25,516 nt of DNA from Porogramme epimiltina (Eukaryota > Basidiomycota > Agaricomycetes > Polyporales > Polyporaceae). The stretch covers positions 1 through 25,516 of the forward strand of contig FTLJ01000681.1 in assembly GCA_900155495.1 (NCBI GenBank), read 5' to 3'. A program made the position numbers and the translations under genes. The notes under the pieces were generated by a model. It worked only from the letters and a program-made list of their open reading frames with translations. It was not told where the DNA came from and ran no database searches. Below are positions 1 to 10,530 of the stretch, piece by piece; the first letter of the stretch is position 1, and every line of letters begins with the position of its first letter.

Positions 1-1107
1 CGGCCCGCCCAGCGAGGACGGCCGCGCGGCGGCGTGGGTGAGCTTCGCGGCGCACGTCGCGGCGCCCGCCGCGCGCTCGCGCGTGCTCGCGGACGTGTGC
101 GCGCGCTGGCGCGACGGCGGGCTGTGGCCGGGCGAGGTCGGCCCGCGCAAGTGGCGCGCGGAGCTCTACCCGGTCTACCGCGACCCGTTCGGCGCGCGCG
201 ACGGGCCTGCGGTCGGCGCGTCCGAGGCGGGGCTCGAGGCGGACGCGCTGAACTACGCGTTCCGGATGGAGCGCGCGGCGAGCGGGCTGTTCGGGATCGT
301 GACGTACGGCGTGCACATGAACGTGTTCGAGGCGGCGCCGGCGGAGGAGGGCGGGGTGCGGATGTGGGTCGCGCGCCGCGCGGCGACGAAGCAGACGTGG
401 CCGGGCTACCTGGATAACAGCGCCGCGGGCGGGATCGAGGCAGGCCTAGGCGTGTTCGACTGCGTGGTGAAGGAGGCGATGGAGGAGGCGAGCCTCCCTG
501 GGGACGTCGTCCGGCGGTACGCGCACTCGGTGGGGAGCGTCAGCTACTTCTTCAGGTGAGCGGTCTGTCTCGCGAACTGCTCTTGGGGCCTTGTCTCGTA
601 AACGTGCCATGACGTTGACGCGGTTCACAGGTCCCCGGACGGTTGGTTGCAGCCAGAGATCGAGTAAGCAGTCTTGACGCCTCGTGATTTTGCGGCAGAG
701 AAAGCTGATACAATATTTCGACAGGTACACATATGATCTATGCCTACCCCCAAACTCTGGAATCCAGCCCAAGCCTCTCGACGGCGAGGTGGAATCCTTT
801 GAGGTCGGTTGATACTTTCCACGCCTACCTCGGAGACTGACGCGACGTAATGTCCAGTTGTTGCCTATCACGAAAGTCATAGAGCTGATGAAGGCGGGCA
901 TGTTCAAGTACAACTGTGCCATTGGTCCGTATTTTCCACGCTGTCTATACAGGACGGGGCGCCCATCTCACCCTCGTGCCACCGACAGTGCTCATCGACT
1001 TCATGGTTCGCAAAGGAATCATCACCCCAGACAACGATCCCGACTTCCAGGAAATAGTGACCCGCCTCCATGGTCGGTTCGAGCATGACAGGTGGGCCCA
1101 GCAGTAG
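1..1107 (+). CDS. DUF4743/Nudix hydrolase, 5'-partial
   Basis: C-terminal part of a Nudix hydrolase of the yeast YJR142W / S. pombe Tnr3 / plant Nudix20-24 group. Known family role: converting oxidised (oxo- or oxy-) thiamin diphosphates to monophosphates, a metabolite-repair activity. The start lies left of the window. Exons: <1-555, 631-663, 725-803, 858-924, 989-1107 (stop TAG). The DUF4743 part carries RKWRAELYPVY; the Nudix box begins GGIEAGLGVFDCVVKEAMEE, with Lys where Arg is usual. The family pattern continues over the short exons (YFFRSPDGWLQPEIE, then YTYDLCLP, then KYNCAIVLIDFMVRKGIITP). The introns are 75, 60, 54 and 64 nt. The acceptor at 988 rather than 952 was chosen because it restores NCAIVLIDF and avoids a 28 nt intron. 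The first exon is much more GC-rich than the later ones. Family call is firm; exact substrate is inferred. Confidence 0.88.
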
Positions 1108-1343
1108 GTTCGTGCTTCCTTACACAGCTTTCGGTCGGACATACTGACCGAGTTCCCTTCTTGGCTGGCAGATGACACAGGCACCACATATATTCCTACG
1201 CCACGTTATGTACATTAGAGTCGGTAGTTCGGTTCCGGGAAGCTTATTTTCCCCTCGGTATACATTCGCGAGGCGACAGCCACTTTCCCTCGACAGTCTA
1301 AGCTCCGAGCGAACTCGGGGGAACGAATGTACAGCATGTCACC

Positions 1344-1440
1344 GCCCGCCTAGCTCAATCGGATAGAGCGTCAGACTCTTACGACGCTCCGAGCGTAGGA
1401 CGGAATCTGAAGGCTGCGAGTTCGACCCTCGCGGTGGGCT
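1344..1440 (+). tRNA. tRNA-Lys(CTT) with intron
   Basis: Full cloverleaf. The acceptor stem is GCCCGCC (1344-1350) with GGTGGGC (1433-1439), including one G-U pair. The D stem is GCTC/GAGC and the anticodon stem TCAGA (1371-1375) with TCTGA (1406-1410). The anticodon CTT is at 1378-1380 and the T arm is GCGAG-TTCGACC-CTCGC. A 23 nt intron (1382-1404) sits at the canonical place, one base 3' of the anticodon. The discriminator base would be T1440. CCA is not encoded, as expected for a eukaryotic nuclear tRNA. It decodes AAG. Confidence 0.95.
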
Positions 1441-1457
1441 AATAGGAAAGGCACATC

Positions 1458-1462
1458 TTTTT
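1458..1462 (+). terminator. RNA polymerase III terminator of tRNA-Lys
   Basis: A run of five T on the coding strand, 18 nt after the mature tRNA end, the usual Pol III stop signal. Confidence 0.7.
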
Positions 1463-2050
1463 GCAGCCTCTGAGCAATATTTGCGTGACAGTGGAGGTTT
1501 TTTTCGGTGTGGCCACAGATCGGGCCAATTCAGGCAATGGAGACGCCGGCGAGAGCTTTGCGGCCCGCTTGCTCCGTCTCCTCCAGCCGCCACGCGCCAA
1601 AGAGGCCCGTGCTGCGCTGCGTGACTTGGCTTGACAGAGGTCGGCTGGCAGCACGTACTGAGACCTCTTCACACCCAGGAGAGCCATGTTTATGTTGTGT
1701 AATTCTAATGCGGAGATCAGTCTCGGATGATACCTATCAGGACTAAATCATAGCCTTCGTGCCACTTCGTCTCAAATCGACATGCAGTTAACGAGCTTGC
1801 ATTGATCATCAATTGTTACAACGGTCGAGAGAATGTTTCTATTAGGGGTGTACGTATAGAGACTATCGTTTCAAGAAAAGGGGGCTGTAGAGTGTACTGC
1901 TGTTCAAGCATGACTATAACTTAAGAATTGTGCTGTCATATGTATGGAGACCCCAACGGATGTCCGTAGAAGCTTTGCATCGGGTTTTATGCTGACCTGG
2001 TGTGCGCGACTAGAGGTCAGCAAAGCACGTATGCTGATAGGAGTAATAAA
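1463..2050. other. Intergenic, no gene seen
   Basis: About 590 bp between the tRNA and a weak gene candidate. Reading frames of up to about 80 codons exist on both strands, but none shows a recognisable motif or a good splice pattern. AT-richer from about 1690 onward. Confidence 0.5.
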
Positions 2051-2429
2051 ATGTTCACAGAGCATCCTGCTGGGGGCACATTCTCGCAGCAGTACTCAAT
2101 GACGAGTGACTGGGGTCAATGGGGATACTCGATGGATTCCGCACCACTTCAAGTCCCAGGGGTGATATCAGCACTGGAAACTTTGAGCAGAAACGCCTAT
2201 GGAGCAGCGGATTTAGACGAGATCCTGGGTAGAGCAGTGTGGGATAGCTGACTAGGTTCGTTGCGGATATTCTTACGTTGCAGGTGACAAACAGCAGTCT
2301 GCGGGGGATGTGATTGTAGGAAAGGGCCTGATACTTCTTTCCCGGGTTGTAGTGCTTGGTACACCCCTGCGGACAGTGAAGGGGACACGCGCGCGGGATA
2401 GACCACACAGTGACTTTCAGGGAGGATAG
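2051..2429 (+). CDS. Hypothetical small protein, possible two-exon gene
   Basis: Not recognised. An ATG at 2051 opens a frame whose first part is rich in Ser, Gln, Tyr, Trp and Gly (for example QQYSMTSDWGQWGYSMDSAP), a composition that looks like an activation or low-complexity segment. It stops soon after 2228 unless a 55 nt intron (2229-2283, donor gtagag, acceptor ttgcag) is removed. The frame then stays open to TAG at 2427-2429, giving about 107 aa. The second part is more basic (TPLRTVKGTRARDR). It could be the tail of a longer gene with undetected upstream exons, a decayed gene, or chance. It lies tail-to-tail with the ISD11 gene. Confidence 0.3.
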
Positions 2430-2563
2430 CAATTGGAGCATAGATATTCTCTCCATAAGGATGTAGTCACTAGTATACGAGGGGAAGAGTGAAAGAAACT
2501 GGAAAGCAAGATGTCAAGAGGAGGGCGCAGGTTGGATCGCCAGAGCACACGCACCGAGAAATC

Positions 2564-2909
2564 CTATGAGTCGCCCCGCTCCCGTGCAGGCTTCTGCTCC
2601 TCGACTACCAACTTCCACCCGCCGTATAGCTGGTTGACGATCGCACTCCGCTTCAGAACCGCCAGCTCCTTGGACTTCTCATCATAGAACGCGGAGAGCT
2701 TTGCTGGATCAGTCTCGCTCTGGGATACAAGGTGAACATTAGGAGAGATGAATGAACGGGGAATATCGGCGTACCTGGATCTCCCTGAACGTGCTCTTCG
2801 TCCGACGGACGAAATAGTTCCTGAAGTTGTAGGAGCTGAATGACTGCGATGTCCGCAGCATCGAGTGGTACAGGTTCAGGATAGACTGTCTTGTCGGTGC
2901 GGATGCCAT
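2564..2909 (-). CDS. ISD11: ISD11/LYRM4, mitochondrial Fe-S biogenesis factor
   Basis: Small LYR-family protein that binds and stabilises the cysteine desulfurase Nfs1, together with acyl carrier protein, in the mitochondrial matrix. Exons on the minus strand: 2909-2775 and 2719-2564, separated by a 55 nt intron; 96 aa, the usual size of the family. Visible family pattern: LNLYHSML (the LYR motif, here LYH), SYNFRNYFVRRTKSTFRE, then LAVLKRSAIVNQLYGGWKLVVE. The start at 2909 has a strong context (CTCACCATGG). An in-frame upstream ATG at 3008 would add 33 residues without family similarity and was not used. It is divergent from the kinase gene, sharing about 640 bp of promoter region. Confidence 0.92.
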
Positions 2910-3546
2910 GGTGAGCGTTACAGAAGAGGGGAGCTGGTCGCAAACAGCTCGGTCAGTGGGCGGATGAGCAGTCAGACGTAGGATTACGTCATCCTCTTTG
3001 CGCGGCATTGGTGGCGAGTCCTCCCGGCACCAGAGGCAATCGTCTACTGCGCTCTCTACTCTCCACCGCTATCCTCGATGTTCTCGGCGACGTATGCGGG
3101 TCTCTCCACAACGTGCTTGCATTATCCTTCCTTCCACCCACTATTGGTCACTCCCGAAATCTCAATGGCACTGTCTCATAATGTGTGGCCCACTACCGTC
3201 TAGCCGAGGTGCGGCGGGATTCAAGCCTTGTCATAGCTATCCTCGAGGCGTTGGGTGGCCCATGTTCTGGGTGACGGGCAACTATTATGCCGCGAGGCGC
3301 GGCTACCTGGGTTCTTGTGAGCCGCACCGTGCCCTTCCATCTGTGTACTGATCAGCTAATCCTTTGTCTGGGACAGAAAATCTGAGGGAGGCTTTGCCTA
3401 TAGCCCTTTGTCCGGCCACTCCGCGAATTATCAACGATGTGGCCCAGGGACAAGTTTCTCTACGAGCGTAGCGTATTTAACCTCGCCGCGCCGTTGTCTG
3501 AAGCCCCAGCACCTCTGCCTTTCCTCGCCCATCCTGCCAAACCACC
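2910..3546. promoter_or_regulatory. Divergent promoter region, ISD11 / kinase
   Basis: A 637 bp space between two divergent starts, so it must hold both promoters. A TATA-like tatttaa lies at about 3473-3480 on the kinase side, followed by a pyrimidine-rich stretch up to the ATG. A frame of 117 codons at 2998-3351 lacks any motif and is taken as chance. Confidence 0.45.
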
Positions 3547-5801
3547 ATGACATCCCGGAGACCCACGTTCTTGAACCCTTTCGCACGCGGTGGGAAGAGG
3601 CTCGAAGACCCCGAGCGATGGACCCCAGAAGACCCTGCCGAAAACCTCGAGCCCGGACCGTCTACGCAAAGGGGCTTTCTTCATCGTCAAACAGAGCCTC
3701 AGCTTCTCAGTGCCATGCTGTTTGGCACGCCATTGGATGGCAACTTCCTCGAACTGGACCCACATACGTTGTCGACTGCGGCCCAGGCGACGGTCTCCCC
3801 GGCCGTCGGTGAAGGAAGGCCACGTCTCGGATTTAGCGATGCCGCAGTGCAAACGGAGCAGCCGGAGGAGAGCGTTGAGACGGACGTGCCGAGGAAAGGC
3901 TCGCTGTCCAAACTGAAGGGCGCGGGGAGGGTGATCTGGCCTCGCCGTGGCATCCGGTATGTTGTCGATCTCGTCAAAGTCAAACACAAACGGTCCACCG
4001 CGTCTGCGCCCTCTCGGTCCCGTAGTGCAACGCCCGCAGTCAGCCCTCCCCCCAAACCGGTACCCGAACGCCCTCCGAGGCCAGACGTTGGTTCCAACTT
4101 CATCGAGGTGCTGGAAATTGCCGGAAACCTGAGCCCGGCGTTGTCAGCTGCTCCTTCCCTCCTCCGGGCTTACACCCCTGCAAGCCCAGGTGATGCTTCT
4201 CCGGCCCTCGAGACTCCAGAGACCCCCGCTACCAGCCTCGACTCCCCTCCTCCTCCTCCCCCTCCCGTCGTCCACAACTCCCGCCGTCGTGCCCCACAAT
4301 CACCGGCTCCACCAGTCCCTCCAGAGGCCTCGAAAGGACCTCTCGTGCCGATTGTCCTCGGCCTCCACAAGTCTAAGCCTGACAGGCACCATGCAGAAGC
4401 AGACCGTTCGCATCGCTGGTGCGTCACGCAGCGAAACAATCTCATCGTTCCCTCTGCCAAGGTCACTCGTTGGGCGATGGGCGGGCTTCTCGGCGACGGC
4501 GGGTTCGGACGTGTCTACCTCGTTTTGGACGTCAACAGGCGCAATGAGTGTGCAATGAAGGTGATCAGTCTGAAGAAACGCTTATCCGCGTCTGCATGCC
4601 GAGGCATCATCAACGAGCTGCGGGTCCTCGCCATGATCGCTCACGAGGCGATCAGGCCGCCGTTCCTCCTCCTTCCGTACACGTGTGGCTCAATGTGGGC
4701 GTGGCGGTCGTCGCCGGGGTATCTGCACATCCTGACGGAGGTGTGCCCCGGAGGCGTGCTCGCCAAGTATAATAGTGATCTCACGTTTTACGACATCATG
4801 GTCATTTGTGCGGAAGTGGTACGTCTTTCTATTTTCTGACATTACGGTCGCCTTCTTATGCGTCTTGCCTCTGGGTAGATCCTCGGACTGCACTATCTTC
4901 ACCAACGCGGCATCGTTCACCATGACATAAAGCCTCAGAACATCCTGGTGGACGCGGAAGGACACTGTGTCATTTCGGACTTCGGTGGAGCGCGGTTCAT
5001 GGACGAATATGGCCGACTTTATCAGGAGGGTGACATGGTGGCGGTCATGACAACGCCATACGCCGCACCCGAGGTCATAACGTGCTACGGGGCGCGAGAT
5101 GGATCGTCGTATGACCATAGAGTAGACTACTGGTCTCTGGCGGTTGTCGTCGTGGCACTGCTCTTTGGCGAAGTACGTTCTCGTGGCTCGCTTGACACGA
5201 TTTAGAATGCGCTTCTGACTAGTAGCAATAGAATTACCTCCCTGGCTCGAACAGCATGAAAACGATGGCATTTCGCGTTCAGAAAATCAAGGATAAAATG
5301 GTTCAGGCAAACACTTATCCTCCGCTTCAGGAGTTCATATCACTGGTCAGTCGGTATTGTGTGTTGTCGCGCATGCTCTAACTCACCTCCACAGCTCCTG
5401 GAAATGGACGCCAAGCTGCGGCCGACTTACCCAAGCATCAAAAAGCTCACTTTCTTCAGCGAATTGTGAGTACTCCTCGCTCGGTGTGCTAGGGGAACCA
5501 ATCGCTCATCTCCTCTCCAGGGACTGGGACGAGATTCCGAAGAAAAGGGGGCAAGGTTATTGCTGTTCCCTTACATGCTCGCGACTGTATTGACCGTGTT
5601 GCGTCTTCAGCGGCGGTTCCGTATGTGCATTCGATGCCGGTAGACGCTCACGGGTGGCGGCATGACACGCCTGAGGTTCACTCTACCCGTGATTCATCCG
5701 CGGATTTCCTGCAGAGCCTCTGGGATGAGAAGCATGATCTCACCGTCTACGACTCTTTCGACGTGGAAAGAGAGCATGCGGATATGTTGGTGGATCTATA
5801 G
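3547..5801 (+). CDS. Ser/Thr protein kinase with long disordered N-terminus
   Basis: Exons 3547-4818, 4879-5172, 5232-5345, 5395-5465, 5521-5555 and 5611-5801; 658 aa. Residues 1 to about 300 are Pro/Ser-rich and probably disordered, with a run of seven prolines (about 4252-4266). The kinase domain follows: Gly loop GDGGFG near residue 317, the Lys of AMKVI near 338, catalytic loop HHDIKPQN with the Asp near 440 (HRD changed to HHD), DFG near 458, and APE. The HHD change removes the Arg that normally contacts a phosphorylated activation loop; Lys, Asp, Asn and DFG are kept, so activity is plausible. The C-terminal tail comes from the last two exons. The last intron (5556-5610) has a weak donor (gttatt); if retained, translation stops at 5593 and the tail is lost. 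Close to AGC-like fungal kinases by eye, but the exact family and substrate are unknown. Confidence 0.85.
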
Positions 5802-6286
5802 CTTTCTGATTTTGCATTGGGACTAGACAGCGGACTTCTTGAGCTTAATTCGCCTTTCACATCTTGCCCAGCCCTCTTCTGCTTTACTTATATTGGTTAT
5901 TGACGCAGGCATGTCCCTGTAGCACCTCACTGTATCGAATTCATGCATCGGGACTTTGCAAGGTTGCTAGTGTACTCTACGATCCGGTTATAAGCAGTGT
6001 GTGTGTAGCTTACCTCTCTATAACAAAGTGTCGGCTTTACCTCGGCTTAGCGTCTGATCAAATTATTGAAAGTGATGTCACTTACCTTCAACCTATTCGC
6101 TCGCTTGACCTCCACTTGCTCATCTTACTTCCGCCTACCTCAATACTCCCTCTTTCGACTCAGTATATATCCTGTAAGGCGACAGCATGGGCAACGAGCT
6201 CGCGCGAGTATCCAAGTTCACGCGTTCATTAGCGCCATAACGTTCACTTCAACCGCACTATTGGACTCTGCGCAACTCCTACAACG
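5802..6286. other. Intergenic: kinase 3' end and PPX1 promoter
   Basis: A 485 bp gap between two genes on the same strand. AT-rich, with tatata at about 6163-6169 that could serve the downstream gene. No coding signal seen. Confidence 0.4.
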
Positions 6287-7762
6287 ATGTCGGGCGGTAT
6301 GCTCTCGAACTTCCTCAAGGAGAGGAAATCGTCGTACTTGGATGCCGTGAAGGAAGGCAAAGGAGGCGAGTGGACTGTGGTGATGGGAAATGAGGCAGGA
6401 GGTAAGTGGGTGTCCATCCAGTTTTTTGCTCCGCAGCCGAAGATACATTGTTGCCTCTCGGCAAGACAACAGTCCCAGATAGATCAGTGACCATGAGTTA
6501 TGAGTGCATGGATGGCCCTAGGCATACTACGTCTAACTCCCGGCCCCAATTTCTGTGTAATTTCGCCACCGTGCTGCAACACTGACGTTTCCTTCGATTC
6601 TCTAGACCTCGACTCCATTGCAAGTGCCATTGCGTACGCATGGCACACCACACGAGTCAACGGAGAAGCGGCTGTCCCACTCACTCAGACGTCTCGGGCT
6701 GACCTCCACCTCCGGGCGGAAAACCTACACGCGTTTGAGCTCGCTCGATTGAACCCTGATACCGACATCCTCTGCGTGGATGATGTTCCGTGCGCGCCAT
6801 CAGCACCGTTCCCCTCTTCAAGATTCGCGCTCGTCGACCACAACCGCCTCCAGACGCGGTTTTCGCGAGAAAACCCCACTGCACGCGTCGTCGCCGTCCT
6901 CGACCACCACCAGGATGAAGGTCTCTACCATGACACTGCGGACCCGCGACTCATCGTCGTCCCTACGGGAAGCTGCGCGTCGCTCGTCACTCAACTCTTC
7001 GAGAGCCATCCCGAACACATGCCTCCGGAGCTCGCGACGCTTCTCCTCTGCAGCATCCTAATCGACACAAGCGGCCTCAAACCTGGGGGAAAGGCCGAGG
7101 CCGCAGACTACCGGGCCGCCCAATTTCTCATCCCTCTCGCCGCCGCCACCGGAGAGCAGCGCCTAATCACACAGGGTGGGCACAAGGCCGAAGCGCCGCA
7201 CGAAACGCCAGGGCTGCACGACCTTCATACTATCTTACAAGAGAAGAAGGCTTCGGTTGCACACCTCAGCACAGCCGACCTCCTTCGGCGCGATTACAAA
7301 GAGTACACCATGGTCCCCGGCTTGGGGCCGTCGAGCGAAATCTTGGTCGGGCTCTCCTCCGTCCCCGTCGGGTTCGAGTCGTGGCTGCCCGGCGACCCCG
7401 GGTTTTGGAGGCAAACGGAGACGTTCATGGCCGACCGCGGGCTCGCCGTGCTCGGGATTCTTACCTCATTCCGCGACGCGGAGCACCCGGGCAAGAGCGG
7501 CCGAGGCAAGCACCGCCGCGAGCAGATGTACGTCGTGCGCGGCCACGATGAGCTGTCGGAGGTGCTCTTCGACGGGCTCGGCGATGCGGAGGAGCTCAAG
7601 CTGAAGAGGAGGAAGTTCCCAGAATTGGGGGTGCACAAGGCGTTCAGCGATGGCGTCCGTGCGCATGCTTGGGAGCAGAAGAACGTGGACGCGACGAGGA
7701 AGGCGACCGCGCCGCTGGTAAAGGCCATCATCGAAGGCCAACCGAAGAGTGCGAACCTCTGA
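6287..7762 (+). CDS. PPX1: Exopolyphosphatase (PPX1-like, DHH superfamily)
   Basis: Splits inorganic polyphosphate from its ends, releasing phosphate; yeast PPX1 is a soluble enzyme of cytosol and mitochondria. Exons 6287-6401 and 6606-7762; 423 aa, close to the yeast enzyme. DHH-family metal motifs are all present: GNEAGDLDS (residues 34-42), CVDDVP near 96, LVDHN (114-118), LDHHQDEG with DHH at 138-140, and LIDTSGLK with Asp 192. The DHHA2 domain covers roughly residue 245 to the end. The intron falls exactly inside the first motif (GNEAG | DLDS), so the join is well fixed. At 204 nt it is three to four times longer than most introns here. An ATG at 6500 within the intron opens the same frame but would lose the first metal motif and was rejected. 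Neighbours suggest no functional link. Confidence 0.93.
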
Positions 7763-8195
7763 GTGTTTGCTTTCCCATCGTACGTCATGTCGCGGCAGTG
7801 TGGAGGTCTGTGCTGACGATCTGTGCGCAGGTAGATAAGTTGAAATAAATTTTTGCTAGCATCCTGCCATGGATACTGTGTGAACGAGCGGGACATAGTC
7901 CGTGGTGGAAGTGAGTATCTCATCAAACGCATCAGCGAGGTGAGGGCACAGTATGCTGTAAGAGTTGGTATGCCATAACCTAACTTCGATTCCCTCTCAT
8001 CACTCTTGATTTCTATACCCTTCGCAGCATAAATGCGATCGCTTGCCATAGAGCGTGCGCGCGGGGATGACCAACCTCAGACCGACTCAAGTACGAACGT
8101 GTTGACGCACCGGTTGCGAGTGACCATGATGAGACCCGACACAAACATCACTACAGGCACCTCCTGTGTCAGCTTTGAACGGCCTGCCTAAGGCG
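7763..8195. other. Intergenic, 3' flank of PPX1
   Basis: Follows the PPX1 stop. A minus-strand open frame reaching 8049 is mainly the antisense of PPX1. Nothing else recognised. Confidence 0.4.
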
Positions 8196-8886
8196 AATGC
8201 ACGACAGTGCTTACTGGATGAAGACAAGGGATCTATCTACGTGGCAGCTGTCAGATTCTGTTCATGACAGCGAGACAGTGTCGCACTCACCCATAGATTC
8301 AACTTGCCATGTCTCCGGGAGGCTGTACTTTACCCCCCGCAGAGGGATCGCGAGGATCGTCTGTAGCAACAGCGACGGTTGACATTGTGGCCACTGTTCA
8401 AGGAGAGCGACGCCACCGGAGTCGAGGGTGCGTCACTGGGCGTCTACAGCCACAATGGAGCGTCCGACCGGCGACACGGCACGAGTCTTCACAAACATTC
8501 TGACCACTTACTCCCACTTGGTCAGTCATAGGTATGATGTAGGTTGAGCACCCGCTCTCGTAACATCGTCTCTTCTCGCAAGTACACGTGCATCGATGTG
8601 CGCAGAATCAGCTGCGGCCAACGGCATGGAGTCTACGTGGACCCGTTCATTTGGAACTCCGTATTTGGTACCGGAATCGATGTGTCGGACACCGGTGCGT
8701 ACCACCAGAATATCTACGGAACTGCACCCTTGTCTCATCATTTTTCATAGCAACACTAACATCCGTATACACCTGTGGGCAAAGTGCAGGCCAGCTACAT
8801 CCGGATTCCATGCACACACTGTATCGCACAGTTGTGGCGTTGCGCCTCTCCCGAACATACCCCTGCTTGGTATGATGCGAACTTGT
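8196..8886 (+). other. Coding-like stretch, unassigned, possible gene remnant
   Basis: Several overlapping plus-strand frames look protein-like but cannot be joined into one convincing gene. Examples are VYVDPFIWNSVFGTGIDVSD at about 8632-8691, ending at a good donor (gtgcgt, 8696), and GVEGASLGVYSHNGASD at about 8420-8470. Plausible splice signals include a donor at about 8531 (gtatga) and an acceptor at 8581 (gcaag). No family is recognised and no start codon with a clear context is found. It could be a decayed gene, a fast-evolving lineage-specific gene, or chance. Confidence 0.2.
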
Positions 8887-10417
8887 GTTGATCTCGTTTG
8901 AAGTAGGTGCCATTCTAATGGATGATTCTACCTCTATCATGGACGTTCAGCCATTACCTCATGTTTTCACTGAGCGCTCAATTCACCGCTACTCGTCCCC
9001 CAAATCCGGCCGCAGAATTTTCTAGGACCCTCTGGGGCTTTGTGGGTCTGTCGTAAAACCTGTGACGGAGGTCAGTGGAAGTTTTCTCCTACTTGCGAAT
9101 AGGAAAAACTCGACGAAAGGATATAGTCTATGCTAGGCTCCTAAACCTGGACCGTCGGACGCCTTATACCACCTCGGCCGGCGGAGCGTGTTGCATCCGC
9201 TAAAACGTGTGGATAAACGGAGCAGAAGGATGGCCTCCGATGGCTGACCGGTGAACCGATGTTGTACGTCGTGGCCATGCCGGCGGTCGGATCCTGCGCA
9301 GAATGTACCTGAGGGCGACGCGATGAATATTGGCCAGCCTCTGGGTCTCGGCACTATCTTACCCACTCTTGTTGCGATCTACGTTAGTAGGTACGTACTG
9401 TAATGTTTCAGATCAACGGAAGCACTAAACCGACTTCACCCTCGCTTTACAGTGTCGTGGCCGCATTTTGTCTTTTCGCAGCTGCGAGATTGAGACTGGA
9501 TGCTCTCAATTCTGCAAGTCTCGCGTAACCGGACCTAAACTGGCGCGCCGCGGCCAATAAGGTCGCCGGCGCGACACTGAAGTCCGCACCCGGCTTCTTC
9601 TCCCCCCATCCATTCCTTGTAGGACTAGTTCGTTTTTTACATCACATATTTGGGCGTCTGGATGTTGCCTCCAACAAAATCCATTCACAGATATAGAACC
9701 TACATAGCCCGCCTACCCGCACACGTTCTTCTGGAGCGAGGGTATGGTGTTCGGGCCAGGACTGATGAGTCGGCAGGTTTTTTGCTGCTGCGATGTGGTG
9801 GACGCCATCTAACCACCCCCGCGTGATCCCCCCTGCGCGCGAGCTCACCACCGTGTTCGCCCCCATCCACGCCCGCGCTGTCCACGCCGCCCCCATTCAA
9901 CCAACAACGCAGCCCATGCTGCACAAACCGCAGTTTATTACCGGCCGCATCATCCGCTCCTCTTGGGAGATCCTCAGGGCCTCCGGCACGATTGTCATCT
10001 GTCTCTCCCCGGTGCGCCCTATCCGCTTTCTGCTTTCTGCTCCGGCTATGACTCACACCCCGCCTCGCTCTTCCGGAACTTTCTGCGCGGTGCGTGCAAT
10101 GTACACGCACGTTCGCGCTGTGTGTGCCCCGCGTCCGCCGCGGCCGTCCCCGCTGCCATCTGCGTTGTGCTATTTCGCGTGCGCACCCACATCCGAATAC
10201 CACCCGCGCTCACCTGCGTGCGCGCCCTCAGTGGGGCGACTCCTCGCCGCTCCTCCCCGCGTGCATCCGCTTCCGGGACCCAGCGGTGCACACGATTATC
10301 GCAGCGACGGTACGGCACCTCCCTCCTCCCCTCGACTCCGCGGATGTGTTCACTACGCCCACGCCGCTTCGTTCGATTCTTCTCCAACATCTTGCGTCCG
10401 CCCGCGCCCTGGAGGGA
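8887..10417. other. Intergenic; C-rich part upstream of DUF6533-A
   Basis: About 1.5 kb without a supported gene. From about 9790 to 10410 the plus strand becomes strongly C-rich (many CCC, CGC, CCG), producing long open frames on both strands with low-complexity Pro/Arg/Ala/Ser translations. These are read as composition artefacts of a promoter region. No transposon ends, long terminal repeats or tandem arrays were seen. Confidence 0.4.
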
Positions 10418-10423
10418 TATAAA
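10418..10423 (+). promoter_or_regulatory. TATA box of DUF6533-A
   Basis: A clear tataaa in gggatataaaccgcc, 124 bp before the ATG at 10547, placing the likely transcription start just before or at the beginning of the CA/CTCA repeat. Confidence 0.55.
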
Positions 10424-10452
10424 CCGCCACCTCCTCGACCTCAGCCGTAATT

Positions 10453-10530
10453 CACACACACTCACACACTCACACACTCACTCACTCACTCACTCACTCA
10501 CTCACTCACTCACTCACTCGCTCACTCACT
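10453..10530. repeat. CA-rich and (CTCA)n microsatellite
   Basis: 10453-10478 is a CACACT-type imperfect repeat, passing into about 13 copies of CTCA at 10477-10530 with one CTCG interruption. It ends 16 bp before the start codon, so it should lie in the 5' untranslated leader of the DUF6533-A mRNA. Length change by slippage is expected. Confidence 0.9.

Noticed and set aside
925..952. 28 nt intron in the Nudix gene
   Set aside because: Too short. The acceptor at 988 gives a 64 nt intron and restores the family sequence NCAIVLIDF.
7294..8049. Minus-strand frame of 251 codons
   Set aside because: Mostly antisense to the PPX1 coding region; no motif.
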